Below, one piece after another: positions 8,565-18,856 of a stretch of 63,315 nucleotides of DNA. Position numbers and translations under genes: made by a program. The stretch comes from Streptomyces flaveus. GTDB lineage: Bacteria > Actinomycetota > Actinomycetes > Streptomycetales > Streptomycetaceae. Under the pieces are notes generated by a model, which saw nothing but the letters and a program-made list of their open reading frames with translations, ran no database searches and had not been told where the DNA came from. How positions within the stretch are numbered: the stretch's first letter is position 1; each line of letters starts with the position of its first letter. The stretch is from contig NZ_BMPQ01000001.1 of assembly GCF_014647675.1 (NCBI RefSeq), positions 1-63,315 of the forward strand. The letters are read 5' to 3'.

Positions 8565-8588
8565 TGTCGCCGACTCCGAGAGACCAGC

Positions 8589-10322
8589 GTGCTCATACGA
8601 CTCCTCCGTGCCCATCTCAGGCCGTACAAGAAGGCCATCGCCTTACTGGTACTGCTGCAGTTCCTCCAGACCTGCGCCACCCTCTATCTGCCCACCCTGA
8701 ACGCGGACATCATCGACGACGGGGTCGTGAAGGGCGACACGGGCTACATCCTGTCCTTCGGGGCGTTGATGATCGGCGTCTCGCTGGCGCAGGTCGTCTG
8801 CAACATCGGTGCCGTCTACTACGGCGCCCGTACGGCCTCGGCGGTTGGCCGGGACATCCGGGCCGGCGTCTTCGACCGGGTGCAGTCGTTCTCCGCGCGT
8901 GAGGTCGGCCACTTCGGGGCGCCGTCGCTGATCACCCGCACCACGAACGATGTGCAGCAGGTGCAGATGCTGGCCCTGATGACGTTCACGCTGATGGTGT
9001 CGGCGCCCATCATGTGCGTGGGCGGCATCGTCATGGCGCTCGGTCTGGACGTACAGCTGTCCGGAGTGCTCGTCGCCGTGGTGCCCGTCCTCGGCATCAG
9101 CGTGACGTTGATCGTGCGGCGGCTGCGCCCGCTGTTCCGCACCATGCAGGAGCGGCTCGACAACGTGAACCGGGTGCTGCGCGAGCAGATCACCGGCAAC
9201 CGCGTCATCCGCGCCTTCGTCCGGGACACCTACGAGGAGGAGCGCTTCCGTAAGGCCAACGTCGACCTCACCGAGGTGTCGCTGGGCACCGGGCGGATTC
9301 TGGCGCTGATGTTCCCGATCGTCATGACGGTGGTGAACGTCTCGTCGATCGCGGTGGTGTGGTTCGGCGCACATCGCATCGACAGCGGCGGGATGGAGAT
9401 CGGCGCGCTGACCGCGTTTCTCGCCTATCTGATGCAGATCGTGATGGCCGTGATGATGGCCACCTTCATGTTCATGATGGTGCCGCGCGCCGAGGTCTGC
9501 GCCGAGCGCATCCAGGAGGTCCTGGACACGAGGAGCAGTGTGGTGCCTCCGAAGGCTCCTGTACGGGAACTGCGGCGGCACGGTCATCTGGAGGTCCGCG
9601 GGGCCGGTTTCCGTTACCCGGGTGCCGAGGAGCCGGTGCTGAAGTCCATCGACCTGGTGGCGCGGCCCGGTGAGACGACCGCCGTGATCGGGTCGACCGG
9701 CAGCGGCAAGTCGACGCTTCTCGGGCTGGTCCCGCGCCTGTTCGACGCCACGGACGGTGAGGTCCTCGTCGACGGTGTGGACGTACGGACCCTTGAACCG
9801 CGGCTGCTGGCGCGGACCGTGGGCCTCGTACCGCAGAAGCCGTATCTGTTCGCGGGCACGGTGGCCACGAACCTGCGGTACGGGAATCCGGACGCGACCG
9901 ACGAGGAGCTGTGGCACGCGCTGGAGGTGGCGCAGGCCAAGGACTTCGTTCAGCGGCTGGAGAACGGGCTCGACTCCCCCATCGCGCAGGGCGGCACCAA
10001 TGTGTCGGGTGGTCAGCGGCAGCGGCTCGCGATCGCCCGGACCCTCGTACAGCGCCCGGAGATCTATCTCTTCGACGACTCGTTCTCCGCGCTCGACTAC
10101 GCGACGGACGCGGCCCTGCGTACGGCGCTGGCGCGGGAGACCGCCGAGGCGACCGTCGTGATTGTCGCGCAACGCGTGTCGACCATTCGTGACGCCGACC
10201 GGATCGTCGTACTCGACGAGGGGCGGGTCGTGGGGACGGGTCTCCACCACGAGCTGATGGCGGACAACGAGTGCTATCGGGAGATCGTGCTCTCCCAGCT
10301 GACGGAAGCGGAGGCAGCCTGA
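8589..10322 (+). CDS. ABC exporter half-transporter, degenerate-site subunit
   Basis: The 577-residue protein has a six-helix exporter domain (about 1-320) fused to an ATPase domain. Walker A is GSTGSGKST and the signature NVSGGQRQ is canonical. Walker B is IYLFDDSFSALD, with Asp replacing the catalytic Glu. In heterodimeric exporters of the BmrC/TM287 type this Asp marks the subunit carrying the degenerate site. The start is GTG 8589 because the first membrane-domain residues (VLIRLLRAHLRPYKK) follow it and GAGAG precedes it. Its stop overlaps the start of the partner gene (TGATG). Likely exports a drug, lipid or peptide. Confidence 0.93.
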   Translation: MLIRLLRAHLRPYKKAIALLVLLQFLQTCATLYLPTLNADIIDDGVVKGDTGYILSFGALMIGVSLAQVVCNIGAVYYGARTASAVGRDIRAGVFDRVQSFSAREVGHFGAPSLITRTTNDVQQVQMLALMTFTLMVSAPIMCVGGIVMALGLDVQLSGVLVAVVPVLGISVTLIVRRLRPLFRTMQERLDNVNRVLREQITGNRVIRAFVRDTYEEERFRKANVDLTEVSLGTGRILALMFPIVMTVVNVSSIAVVWFGAHRIDSGGMEIGALTAFLAYLMQIVMAVMMATFMFMMVPRAEVCAERIQEVLDTRSSVVPPKAPVRELRRHGHLEVRGAGFRYPGAEEPVLKSIDLVARPGETTAVIGSTGSGKSTLLGLVPRLFDATDGEVLVDGVDVRTLEPRLLARTVGLVPQKPYLFAGTVATNLRYGNPDATDEELWHALEVAQAKDFVQRLENGLDSPIAQGGTNVSGGQRQRLAIARTLVQRPEIYLFDDSFSALDYATDAALRTALARETAEATVVIVAQRVSTIRDADRIVVLDEGRVVGTGLHHELMADNECYREIVLSQLTEAEAA

Positions 10323-12250
10323 TGGCCGGGCCCATGGGGCGGATGATGGCCGGGGGCGGCCCCGACCAGCAGTCGATGGACTTCAAGGGATCCGGGAAAC
10401 GGCTGCTCGCGCAGTTCAGGCCCGAACGGGCGACGATGTACGGGATGTTGCTCGCCGTCGTCCTGAGTGTGGGCCTGTCCGTGCTGGGCCCCTGGATCCT
10501 CGGGCGAGCGACCGACCTGGTCTTCGCGGGGATCGTCGGGCGTCAGATGCCGGAAGGCGCCACGAAGGCCGAGGTGCTGGCCTCCATGCGGGAGCGTGGT
10601 GACGGCGGTATGGCCGACATGCTCTCCGGTACGGACTTCACGCCGGGCAAGGGCATCGACTTCACCGCGGTCGGCGAGGTGCTGGGGCTCGCGCTGCTGG
10701 CGTTCACGGCGGCCGGGCTGCTGATGGCCGTGGCGACGCGGCTGGTCAACCGGGCCGTCAACATGACCGTGTACCGGATGCGGGAGGACGTGCAGACGAA
10801 GCTGTCGCGGCTGCCGCTGTCGTACTTCGACCAGCGGCAGCGCGGTGAGGTGCTCAGCCGGGCGACCAACGACATCGACAACATCGGTCAGACGCTGCAG
10901 CAGTCGCTGGGCCAGCTCGTCAACTCGCTGCTCACCATCGTCGGCGTACTCGCGATGATGTTCTGGGTGTCGCCGCTGCTGGCGCTGGTCGCGCTGGTGA
11001 CGGTGCCGTTGTCGTACGTCGTCGCCAAGTCGGTCGGCAAGCGGTCGCAGCCGCACTTCGTACAGCAGTGGCGGTCCACCGGCAAGCTCAACGCGCACAT
11101 CGAGGAGATGTACACCGGGCACACGCTCGTCAAGGTCTTCGGGCGGCAGGACGAGTCGGCGGCGCAGTTCGCGGAGCAGAACGACAAGTTGTACGAGGCC
11201 GGGTTCAAGGCGCAGTTCAACAGCGGGGTCATGCAGCCGCTGATGATGTTCGTGTCGAACCTGAACTATGTGCTGGTGGCGGTGGTCGGCGGGCTGCGGG
11301 TGGCCTCCGGCGCTCTGTCGATCGGTGATGTGCAGGCCTTCATCCAGTACTCGCGGCAGTTCTCGATGCCGCTCACCCAGGTCGCGTCGATGGCGAACCT
11401 CGTGCAGTCGGGAATCGCGTCGGCGGAACGCATCTTCGAGCTGCTCGACGCGGAGGAGCAGGAGGCGGATCCCGTGCCCGGGGTTCGGCCGGAGGAGGTA
11501 CGGGGGCGGGTCGCGCTGGAGAACGTGTCGTTCCGGTACGACCCCGAGAAGCCGCTCATCGAGGACCTGTCCCTGAAGGTCGAGCCCGGCAACACGGTCG
11601 CCATCGTGGGCCCGACGGGGGCGGGCAAGACGACGCTGGTGAATCTGCTGATGCGATTCTACGAGGTCACGGGCGGGCGGATCACGCTCGACGGGGTCGA
11701 CGTCGCGAAGATGTCCCGCGACGAGTTGCGGGCCGGGATCGGGATGGTGCTCCAGGACACCTGGCTGTTCGGGGGGACGATCGCGGAGAACATCGCTTAC
11801 GGGGCCTCTCGCGAGGTAACGCGCGGGGAGATCGAGGAGGCGGCGCGGGCGGCTCACGCGGACCGGTTCATTCGTACGCTGCCGGATGGCTACGACACCG
11901 TGATCGACGACGAGGGGTCGGGGGTGAGCGCGGGTGAGAAGCAGCTGATCACGATCGCGCGGGCGTTCCTGTCCGATCCGGTGATCCTGGTCCTTGACGA
12001 GGCGACGAGCTCGGTCGACACCCGGACCGAGGTGCTGATCCAGAAGGCGATGGCGAAGCTGGCGCATGGGCGGACGTCGTTTGTGATCGCGCATCGGCTG
12101 TCGACGATTCGGGACGCCGACACGATTCTGGTGATGGAGAACGGGGCGATTGTGGAACAGGGCGCCCATGGGGAGCTGTTGGCGGCGGACGGTGCGTACG
12201 CGCGGCTGTACAAGGCGCAGTTCGCAGAGGCGGCGGTGGAGGTGGACTGA
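10322..12250 (+). CDS. ABC exporter half-transporter, catalytic subunit
   Basis: The 642-residue partner has a Met/Gly-rich N-terminal extension of about 40 residues, six membrane helices with an extra loop near residues 75-125, and an ATPase domain. Walker A is GPTGAGKTT and Walker B ILVLDEATSSVD keeps the catalytic Glu. The signature is the non-canonical VSAGEKQ. That deviation pairs with the Asp of the upstream subunit, so the two genes form one degenerate and one competent ATP site, as in TM287/288. The one-base overlap implies coupled translation in equal amounts. Confidence 0.93.
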   Translation: MAGPMGRMMAGGGPDQQSMDFKGSGKRLLAQFRPERATMYGMLLAVVLSVGLSVLGPWILGRATDLVFAGIVGRQMPEGATKAEVLASMRERGDGGMADMLSGTDFTPGKGIDFTAVGEVLGLALLAFTAAGLLMAVATRLVNRAVNMTVYRMREDVQTKLSRLPLSYFDQRQRGEVLSRATNDIDNIGQTLQQSLGQLVNSLLTIVGVLAMMFWVSPLLALVALVTVPLSYVVAKSVGKRSQPHFVQQWRSTGKLNAHIEEMYTGHTLVKVFGRQDESAAQFAEQNDKLYEAGFKAQFNSGVMQPLMMFVSNLNYVLVAVVGGLRVASGALSIGDVQAFIQYSRQFSMPLTQVASMANLVQSGIASAERIFELLDAEEQEADPVPGVRPEEVRGRVALENVSFRYDPEKPLIEDLSLKVEPGNTVAIVGPTGAGKTTLVNLLMRFYEVTGGRITLDGVDVAKMSRDELRAGIGMVLQDTWLFGGTIAENIAYGASREVTRGEIEEAARAAHADRFIRTLPDGYDTVIDDEGSGVSAGEKQLITIARAFLSDPVILVLDEATSSVDTRTEVLIQKAMAKLAHGRTSFVIAHRLSTIRDADTILVMENGAIVEQGAHGELLAADGAYARLYKAQFAEAAVEVD

Positions 12251-12305
12251 GTGGGCTGAGGAGGCGCCTGGTGCCGCTGCGCGTGTCGCAGCGGCACCCG
12301 CGGGT

Positions 12306-13469
12306 TCAGTCCAGGTAGCCCCGCAGCTGGTCCGCGAACGCATGGTCACGCAGCTTGTTCAGCGTCTTCGACTCGATCTGGCGGATGCGCTCCCGCGTGA
12401 CGCCGAAGATCCGGCCGATCTCCTCCAGCGTGCGCGGGCGCCCGTCCGCGAGGCCGTAGCGGAGTTGAACTACCTTGCGTTCGCGTTCGCCCAGGGTCGA
12501 CAGCACCGCCTCCAGGTGCTCCCTGAGGAGAAGGAAGGCCGCCGACTCCACGGGAGATGTCGCGTCGCCGTCCTCGATCAGGTCGCCCAGCGCCACGTCG
12601 TCCTCCTCGCCCACCGGGGCGTGCAGGGACACCGGCTCCTGGGCCAGGCGCAGGACCTCGCTGACCCGCTCGCTCGGCAGGTCGAGCTGGCCGGCGACCT
12701 CTTCGGGGGTCGGCTCGTAGCCGCGTTCCTGGAGCATGCGGCGTTGCACGCGGACGACACGGTTGATCAACTCGACGACGTGAACGGGGACTCGTATGGT
12801 CCGGGCCTGGTCGGCGAGGGCCCGGGACATGGCCTGCCGGATCCACCAGGTCGCGTACGTCGAGAACTTGTACCCGCGGGCGTAGTCGAACTTCTCGACG
12901 GCCCTGATCAGGCCCAGGTTTCCCTCCTGGACGAGGTCGAGCATGGTGAGCCCGCGGCCCACGTACCGCTTCGCGACCGAGACCACGAGCCGCAGGTTGG
13001 CCTCGATGAGGCGGCGCTTGGCCATCCGCCCCATGACCACCAACTTGTCGAGGTCCAGGGCGAGTTGGCTGTTCAGCTCGGGAGCCGGGGTTCGCGCCAG
13101 CTTCTCCTCGGCGAAGAGGCCCGCCTCGACGCGGCGCGCGAGCTCGACCTCTTCGGCGGCAGTGAGGAGGGGGATGCGGCCGATTTCGCGCAGGTACTGG
13201 CGGAACAGGTCCGAGGACGGGCCACCGGTGTCGGCCGTACGGCCACGGGGTGGCAGCGCCTCGACAGGCGGCTCGGGAGCCTCGGTCTCGACGGCTGTCT
13301 CTACGGCCGTCCCGGCAGCACCGGCACGCGGCTTGTCGGGATCCGGCGGCGGGTCCCCCGACTCGGTTTCGGGATGGTGCGCGACGCGGTTCTGTTGCGG
13401 AACCGCCGGGACGACGTCCGCCTCCGCGTCCGTCGTGGTCTCGGTCTGGGTCAGGGTCTGGGTCTGCAC
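12306..13469 (-). CDS. hrdA: Principal-type RNA polymerase sigma factor HrdA
   Basis: The 387-residue group 1/2 sigma-70 protein contains region 1.2 ([18 protein letters not shown]), region 2 with the RpoD box [19 protein letters not shown] and [13 protein letters not shown], region 3, and region 4 with [21 protein letters not shown]. It lacks the long basic N-terminus of HrdB. GTG 13469 is chosen because a perfect GGAGGT stands seven bases upstream; an in-frame ATG at 13562 lacks such a site. The position downstream of dnaG matches the hrdA-dnaG neighbourhood I recall from Streptomyces coelicolor, which supports HrdA over HrdC or HrdD. Confidence 0.85.
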   Translation of the reverse strand: MQTQTLTQTETTTDAEADVVPAVPQQNRVAHHPETESGDPPPDPDKPRAGAAGTAVETAVETEAPEPPVEALPPRGRTADTGGPSSDLFRQYLREIGRIPLLTAAEEVELARRVEAGLFAEEKLARTPAPELNSQLALDLDKLVVMGRMAKRRLIEANLRLVVSVAKRYVGRGLTMLDLVQEGNLGLIRAVEKFDYARGYKFSTYATWWIRQAMSRALADQARTIRVPVHVVELINRVVRVQRRMLQERGYEPTPEEVAGQLDLPSERVSEVLRLAQEPVSLHAPVGEEDDVALGDLIEDGDATSPVESAAFLLLREHLEAVLSTLGERERKVVQLRYGLADGRPRTLEEIGRIFGVTRERIRQIESKTLNKLRDHAFADQLRGYLD

Positions 13470-13756
13470 GGGGGCGACCTCCAGGGTGATCGCTGCTGAG
13501 GCGTGCGGCAGCGGTACTTCGCGAACGGACTCGACGGCCGCGCCGCCATCCGTCCCGTACACGTTGAGCGGAACCGCGGGATGGAGGACCCGTCGCGTTC
13601 GGGTCGGCCGCGCTCCGAGGACTCAGGCACCGGAACCCAGTGTGGAGTACGACACATCCTCGCCACGAGGGGCGTGCGGTGACTTTTTGAGTCCGGTCCG
13701 TGACCGGGTGGTTACCCACACGTACGAGTGGGCTGCGAAGAGGGCAAAGGGCCCCG

Positions 13757-15658
13757 TCAGAGCGCTGCCGCGCCCCGTTCGCGCAAAGCCTGTCCGTACT
13801 GTTGGAGCACCCACAACTCGTTCTGTACGGCGGCCAGATGGGCCGGGTCGCCCTGGGCGCTGGCGCGGGCGAGGGTGCCCTGGACCTCGTGGATGCGGCG
13901 GTCGACGGCGCGGCGGCGCACCATGACGAGCTGATCGCCCGCGTACAGCTCGTCGACGGTCTTGCGCATGATGGCCTCTACGGCCAGCTCCGTGACCATG
14001 GCGCGGACCGCGTTGTCGGGGGCTGCCTCGCGGACCCGGATCAGATACTCCTGGGGGTCCTGTACGCCGTACTCCGCGCCGCCCGCGTCCATGATCGCCT
14101 GGCGTACGGCCGCGTACGGCGGGGCGGTGAACTCGTCGATCCCGTACGCGTCGAAGGCCGGGGAGACCAGCTCGGGGCGCTGGAGGGCAAGCTTGAGCAG
14201 CTCGCGCTCGGTGGCGTACACGGGGTTGCGGAGGTTGAGGGCAGGGCCCGAGGGGGCCTGGCGCGGTGCCATGTCGTACGAGGGCTGACGGCTGGACGTC
14301 GGCGCCGGTCCCCTGCCGCCGCGGTCGCGGGCCCAGCGTGCCAGCTGGGCCACCCGCTTGACCACGAACTGCGTGTCCAGGATGCCGAGCATGCCCGCGA
14401 GCTGTACGGCGACCTCGTGCTGGGCGCCGCTGTTCTTGATGCGGGCCACGATGGGCGCCGCCTCGTCCAGGGCGGCGGCGCGGCCCGCGGGGGTTTCGAG
14501 GTCGTAGCGGGAGGCGATCTGGCGGAGGGCGAACTCGAAGAGCGGGGTGCGGGGTTCGACCAGGTCGGCGACCGCCTCGTCGCCCTTGGCGAGGCGCAGG
14601 TCGCAGGGGTCCATGCCGTCCGGCGCGATGGCGATGTACGTCTCGGCGGCGAACTTCTGGTCGTCCTCGAAGGCGCGCAGGGCCGCCTTCTGGCCGGCCG
14701 CGTCGCCGTCGAAGGTGAAGATGACACGCGCCGAGCCGTTGTCCATCAGCAGTCGGCGGAGGATCTTGATGTGGTCGCTGCCGAAGGCCGTGCCGCAGGT
14801 CGCGATGGCGGTGGTGACGCCGGCGAGGTGGCAGGCCATGACGTCGGTGTAGCCCTCGACCACGACGGCTCGGCTGGCCTTGGCGATGTCCCTCTTGGCG
14901 AGATCGATCCCGTACAGCACCTGGGACTTCTTGTAGATCGCCGTGTCGGGGGTGTTGAGGTACTTGGGGCCGTTGTCCGCCTCGTACAGCTTCCGCGCGC
15001 CGAAGCCGACGACCTCGCCGCCGATGTCGCGGATCGGCCACATCAGCCGGCCGCGGAAGCGGTCGATGGGGCCGCGGCGGCCCTCCTGGGAGAGCCCGGA
15101 GAGGAGGAGTTCCTTGTCGGTGAAGCCCTTGCCGCGCAGATAGCGGGTGAGATGGTCCCAGCCCTGGGGGCTGTAGCCGACGGAGAAGTGCTCGGCGGCG
15201 GACTGGTCGAAGCCGCGCTCGGCGAGGAACTTGCGGCCCGTGTCGGCTTCCGGGCTGGTCGCCAGCTGTTCCACGTACCACTCGGCGGCGATCTTGTGGG
15301 CCTCGACCAGGCGGATGCGCTCGCCGCGCTGGTGGGAGGGGTTGTAGCCGCCCTCCTCGTACCGCAGCGTGATGCCCGCCTGGGCGGCCAGGCGCTCGAC
15401 CGCCTCCGAGAAGGAGAGGTGGTCGATCTTCATCACGAACGTGATGGTGTCGCCGCCCTCCTGGCAGCCGAAGCAGTGGAAGAACCCCTTGCTCGGGCTG
15501 ACCTGGAAGGAGGGCGACTTCTCGTCGTGGAACGGGCACAGGCCCTTGAGGTTGCCCCCGCCCGCGCCCTTCAGCTGGAGGTACTCGGACACCACGGCGT
15601 CGATCGGAACCGCGTCCCGAACCGCCTTCACGTCCTCGTCGTTGATCCTTCCGGCCAC
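13757..15658 (-). CDS. dnaG: DNA primase DnaG
   Basis: The 633-residue protein has the zinc-binding CPFH...CFGC domain (Cys41, His44, Cys62, Cys65), the TOPRIM core (VVVEGYTDVMA, FDGDAAGQKA) and a C-terminal helicase-binding domain of the actinobacterial type. It makes RNA primers at the replication fork. It lies upstream of hrdA on the same strand with a 287-bp gap, a variant of the primase-sigma macromolecular-synthesis arrangement without rpsU. The gap holds a short dyad CCGGTC/GACCGG near 13696-13710. Confidence 0.97.
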   Translation of the reverse strand: MAGRINDEDVKAVRDAVPIDAVVSEYLQLKGAGGGNLKGLCPFHDEKSPSFQVSPSKGFFHCFGCQEGGDTITFVMKIDHLSFSEAVERLAAQAGITLRYEEGGYNPSHQRGERIRLVEAHKIAAEWYVEQLATSPEADTGRKFLAERGFDQSAAEHFSVGYSPQGWDHLTRYLRGKGFTDKELLLSGLSQEGRRGPIDRFRGRLMWPIRDIGGEVVGFGARKLYEADNGPKYLNTPDTAIYKKSQVLYGIDLAKRDIAKASRAVVVEGYTDVMACHLAGVTTAIATCGTAFGSDHIKILRRLLMDNGSARVIFTFDGDAAGQKAALRAFEDDQKFAAETYIAIAPDGMDPCDLRLAKGDEAVADLVEPRTPLFEFALRQIASRYDLETPAGRAAALDEAAPIVARIKNSGAQHEVAVQLAGMLGILDTQFVVKRVAQLARWARDRGGRGPAPTSSRQPSYDMAPRQAPSGPALNLRNPVYATERELLKLALQRPELVSPAFDAYGIDEFTAPPYAAVRQAIMDAGGAEYGVQDPQEYLIRVREAAPDNAVRAMVTELAVEAIMRKTVDELYAGDQLVMVRRRAVDRRIHEVQGTLARASAQGDPAHLAAVQNELWVLQQYGQALRERGAAAL

Positions 15659-15795
15659 GCGTTGATTCTACGGGGCAGAACTGACACTCCTGAGGCGAGC
15701 GAGCGGCTTCTCGGCCGGGGGTCCGGGGGTTGTCCCCCGGGAATTGCAGCACGGGCGTGGTGTGACAGTCGAGTACGTCCGTCTACGTCCGTCGG

Positions 15796-17061
15796 TCACG
15801 AGACCAGGCTGTCCAGCGGAACGTGCGGGTCCGCCAGTGCCTCCGTGTCCACCTGAGCCCTTGAGCGGATCAGCTGTTGGATCGGCTCCGTGACGTCCCA
15901 CACATTCACGTTCATCCCGGCGAGCACCTGGCCCTCCTTGATCCAGAAGGCGATGAACTGCCGCTTGCCCGCGTCTCCCCGGATCACCACTTGGTCGTAC
16001 GAGCCGGGGGGCGCCCAGCCCGAGTACTCGAGCCCCACGTCGTACTGGTCGGAGAAGAAATAGGGCACCCTGTCGTACGTCAGCTCGCGGCCGAGCATCG
16101 AGCGGGCCGCCGCGGGTCCGCCGTTGAGGGCGTTGGCCCAGTGCTCGACGCGCAGCCGGGTGTCGAAGAGGGCGTGGTGGAAGGCGGCCACGTCGCCGGC
16201 CGCGAAGATGTCGGGGTCCGAGGTGCGCAGCCGTTCGTCGACCGCGATGCCGCCGCCCCGCGCACGGTCGACCAGGGTGAGGCCCGCGGCTTCGGCGAGG
16301 CCCGTGCGCGGGGCGGCGCCGGGCGCGGCGAGCACGTCGTGCGCCGGGTGTTCCTCGCCGTCGTCCGTGTGGGCCGCCAGGACCATGCCGTCCTGGCCGA
16401 TGATCTCGGTGAGCCGGGCGCCGAAGTGGAAACGGACTCCGCGCTCGGCGTGCAGCTCGGTGAACATCTGGCCGATCTCGGGGCCGAGGACCGCGTGCAG
16501 CGGGGTCGGCTCGGGCTCGACGACGGTGACTTCGGCGCCGTACTCGCGGGCCGCCGCCGCGACCTCCAGGCCGATCCAGCCGGCGCCCGCGATGACGAGA
16601 TGGCCGTTGTCGCGGCCGAGGGCGGCGAGGACGCCCTTGAGGCGCTCGGCGTGGGCGAGACGGCGCAGGTGGTGGACGCCCGCCAGGCCGGTCCCGGGGA
16701 TGTCGAGGCGGCGGGGCTCGGCGCCGGTCGCGAGCAGCAGCTTGTCGTAGCGCACGAGCGTGCCGTCGTCGCCGAAGTGAACCGTCTTCGCGGCCGGGTC
16801 GATCACGTCGACGGTCTGGCCGAGATGCAGCTCGATGTCGTTGCGCGCGTACCAGGCGGGCTCGTGCACGAAAACGCTGTTGCGCTCCTCCTTGCCGAGC
16901 AGATAGCCCTTGGACAGCGGGGGGCGCTCGTACGGGTGGTCGCGCTCGTCACAGATCAGTATGACGCGGCCGGTGAAGCCCTCCGTCCGGAGCGTCTCGG
17001 CCGCCTTCGCGCCGGCCAGCCCTCCTCCGACGATGACGAATGTCTGATCCGCGTCGACCAC
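15796..17061 (-). CDS. NAD(P)/FAD-dependent reductase, ferredoxin-reductase type
   Basis: The 421-residue protein has an N-terminal FAD Rossmann fold (VIVGGGLAGAKAAETLR), the ERPPLSKGYL block typical of ferredoxin, rubredoxin and putidaredoxin reductases, LLLATGAEPRRL, a second NAD-binding GAGWIGLEVAA motif, an FAD-binding IFAAGDVAAF and a C-terminal dimerisation domain. It should transfer electrons from NAD(P)H to a ferredoxin or rubredoxin. No ferredoxin or P450 gene is adjacent, so its partner is encoded elsewhere. Confidence 0.92.
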   Translation of the reverse strand: MVDADQTFVIVGGGLAGAKAAETLRTEGFTGRVILICDERDHPYERPPLSKGYLLGKEERNSVFVHEPAWYARNDIELHLGQTVDVIDPAAKTVHFGDDGTLVRYDKLLLATGAEPRRLDIPGTGLAGVHHLRRLAHAERLKGVLAALGRDNGHLVIAGAGWIGLEVAAAAREYGAEVTVVEPEPTPLHAVLGPEIGQMFTELHAERGVRFHFGARLTEIIGQDGMVLAAHTDDGEEHPAHDVLAAPGAAPRTGLAEAAGLTLVDRARGGGIAVDERLRTSDPDIFAAGDVAAFHHALFDTRLRVEHWANALNGGPAAARSMLGRELTYDRVPYFFSDQYDVGLEYSGWAPPGSYDQVVIRGDAGKRQFIAFWIKEGQVLAGMNVNVWDVTEPIQQLIRSRAQVDTEALADPHVPLDSLVS

Positions 17062-17285
17062 TTGATGCCTCCTCGTAAATATGCCGCCATATGTGAGCCT
17101 CCCGCACGCAGCGTGGTGCGGGAAGAGGGAGTGGCCCGATCAGGCCACGGAGGGGCACGTCTGGGTGTGGGTGTCGCCTGCGGCGGGCTTTGTTCCCCAG
17201 CCCCGCCCCTTCCCGAAACTGGGGGCTCCGCCCCCAGGCCCCCGTTTTCGGCCTGAACGGCCTCGTCCTCAAACGCCGGACGGGC
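17062..17285. repeat. Intergenic repeats and terminator hairpin downstream of dgt
   Basis: This gap contains TTCCCCAGCCCCGCCCCTTC at 17193-17212 (the match runs to 17215), also found at 48211-48233, and a perfect hairpin CTGGGGGC-TCC-GCCCCCAG at 17219-17237. At 17260-17284 lies the tract CTCAAACGCCGGACGGG, common in Streptomyces intergenic regions. Together they probably end dgt transcription. Confidence 0.6.
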
Positions 17286-18638
17286 TTAAATCGTCAGCCG
17301 CGCGTGCAGCGATCGCGCCGACGTGTCCGTCAGGGAGGCGATCTGGTCCACGAGCACGCGTTTGCGGGCCCTGTCGTCCGGGGCCTCGTCGAACAGGGCT
17401 CGGAACTGGGGGTCCAGTCCTTCGGGCGCGCGGGCCGTGAGTGCCTCGGCCAGTTCGGCGACCATGATCCGCTGGTCGGCGCGCAGTCGCTCCTGCTCGG
17501 CGCGCTGCATGACGTACCGGTCGGCGACCGCCTTGAGGACCGCGCACTCCAGGCGGGCGTTTCCCGGTACGACCAGCTCGGCGGCGTATCGCGTGAGCCG
17601 CCCCGTGCCGTACGCCGCCCGGGTGGCGCCCTCCGCGGCCAGGCAGAAGCGGCCGATGAGCTGGCTCGTGGCGTCCTTCAGGCGGGCCTGCGCGACGGCC
17701 GATCCGTCGTAGCCGTGCGGCCACCACTCCTGGTCCAGGAGCCGGTCGAGGGCCTCGGCGAGCTCGGCGGGGTCGGTGTCGGCGGGTACGTACCGGCCGA
17801 TCGCCACCGCGAAGACCGACTGCCGCTCGGGCTCCGCGTACAGGCAGCCGGGGTCGATATGGCCCGCGTGCAGTCCGTCCTCGACGTCGTGCACGGAGTA
17901 CGCCACGTCGTCGGACCAGTCCATGACCTGGGCCTCGAAGCAGGTGCGGTGATCGGGGGCGCCCTTGCGGATCCAGTCGAAGACCGGCCGGTCGTCGTCG
18001 TAGACCCCGAACTTGGGTGACGTGGGGTCGGTGGGGTGGGCGCCGCGCGGCCAGGGGTACTTGGTGGCGGCGTCGAGGGCCGCGCGGGTGAGATTGAGGC
18101 CGACGCTGACGAGGTCGCCTGTTTCTTCGCTTCTCTGGAAGCGCTTGGGCTCGATGCGCGTCAGCAGTCGCAGTGACTGGGCGTTGCCCTCGAAGCCGCC
18201 GCAGTCGTGCGCGAACTCGTTCAGGGCCTGTTCGCCGTTGTGCCCGAAGGGCGGGTGGCCCAGGTCGTGCGAGAGGCAGGCCGCCTCGACGAGGTCCGGG
18301 TCGCAGCCGAGGGCGGCGCCCAGCTCGCGGCCGACCTGGGCGCACTCCAGGGAGTGCGTCAGCCGTGTACGGGGGCTTGCGTCCCAGGCCTCGATGGGGG
18401 TCTTCCCTGTTCGAGCGGAGTCGAGGACTTGGGGGAGGGTGCCGAGCGTGACCACCTGGGTCTTGCCCGCGAGGCGGCGCAGCGCGGCGGAGTGCAGCAC
18501 GCGGGCGCGGTCGCGCTGGAAGGCGGTGCGGCCGGGGCGCTTGTCGGGCTCGCCGGCCCAGCGGTCGACTGACGTCGGGTCGTAGCCGGGGGGTGGGAGG
18601 TGGTTTTCGTACGGCTGGGCGGGTGCGGTGCCTTCCAT
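17286..18638 (-). CDS. dgt: Deoxyguanosinetriphosphate triphosphohydrolase
   Basis: The 450-residue HD-domain protein contains [43 protein letters not shown] and a downstream Asp in [16 protein letters not shown], the HD-superfamily metal ligands of dGTPases. It hydrolyses dNTPs to the nucleoside and tripolyphosphate. Length and order match actinobacterial dGTPases. It sits upstream of the FAD reductase on the same strand, separated by a repeat-rich gap, and so is probably a separate unit. Confidence 0.93.
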   Translation of the reverse strand: MEGTAPAQPYENHLPPPGYDPTSVDRWAGEPDKRPGRTAFQRDRARVLHSAALRRLAGKTQVVTLGTLPQVLDSARTGKTPIEAWDASPRTRLTHSLECAQVGRELGAALGCDPDLVEAACLSHDLGHPPFGHNGEQALNEFAHDCGGFEGNAQSLRLLTRIEPKRFQRSEETGDLVSVGLNLTRAALDAATKYPWPRGAHPTDPTSPKFGVYDDDRPVFDWIRKGAPDHRTCFEAQVMDWSDDVAYSVHDVEDGLHAGHIDPGCLYAEPERQSVFAVAIGRYVPADTDPAELAEALDRLLDQEWWPHGYDGSAVAQARLKDATSQLIGRFCLAAEGATRAAYGTGRLTRYAAELVVPGNARLECAVLKAVADRYVMQRAEQERLRADQRIMVAELAEALTARAPEGLDPQFRALFDEAPDDRARKRVLVDQIASLTDTSARSLHARLTI

Positions 18639-18856
18639 GTCTCGACATTAAGCGTCGGCAGTGACAAATGGGCGCTGCCAGCTGCAGGGCGCCTACTCGT
18701 CTGCCGGGTTCTGATCGCTGGCGAGTGCGGATTGTCTGTGGCTGATCGCTCCCCCACTCTCGAATTCGCTCGAGCGGGGGGACCCCCATCGCGGCGGAGC
18801 CGCAAATTGATACAGCCCCGCGCCCCTTACAGGGGCGCTGCCCTCGCCCGGAGTCC
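18639..18856. repeat. Repeat-bearing gap between CbiX-type gene and dgt
   Basis: 18790-18817 is a 28-bp copy, inverted, of 48233-48260 (core CGGCGGAGCCGCAAATTGAT). It is followed by GCGCCCC TTACA GGGGCGC at 18821-18838, a perfect GC-rich hairpin that may terminate the upstream CbiX-type gene. The dgt promoter is expected within 18640-18760. Confidence 0.6.

Noticed and set aside
13563..13756. Small gene between hrdA and dnaG
   Set aside because: No frame with a ribosome site and plausible product; the sequence looks like hrdA promoter and dnaG 3' region.
15877..17256. 459-codon plus-strand frame over the FAD reductase
   Set aside because: It is antisense to a protein with two complete nucleotide-binding motifs and has no recognisable domain.
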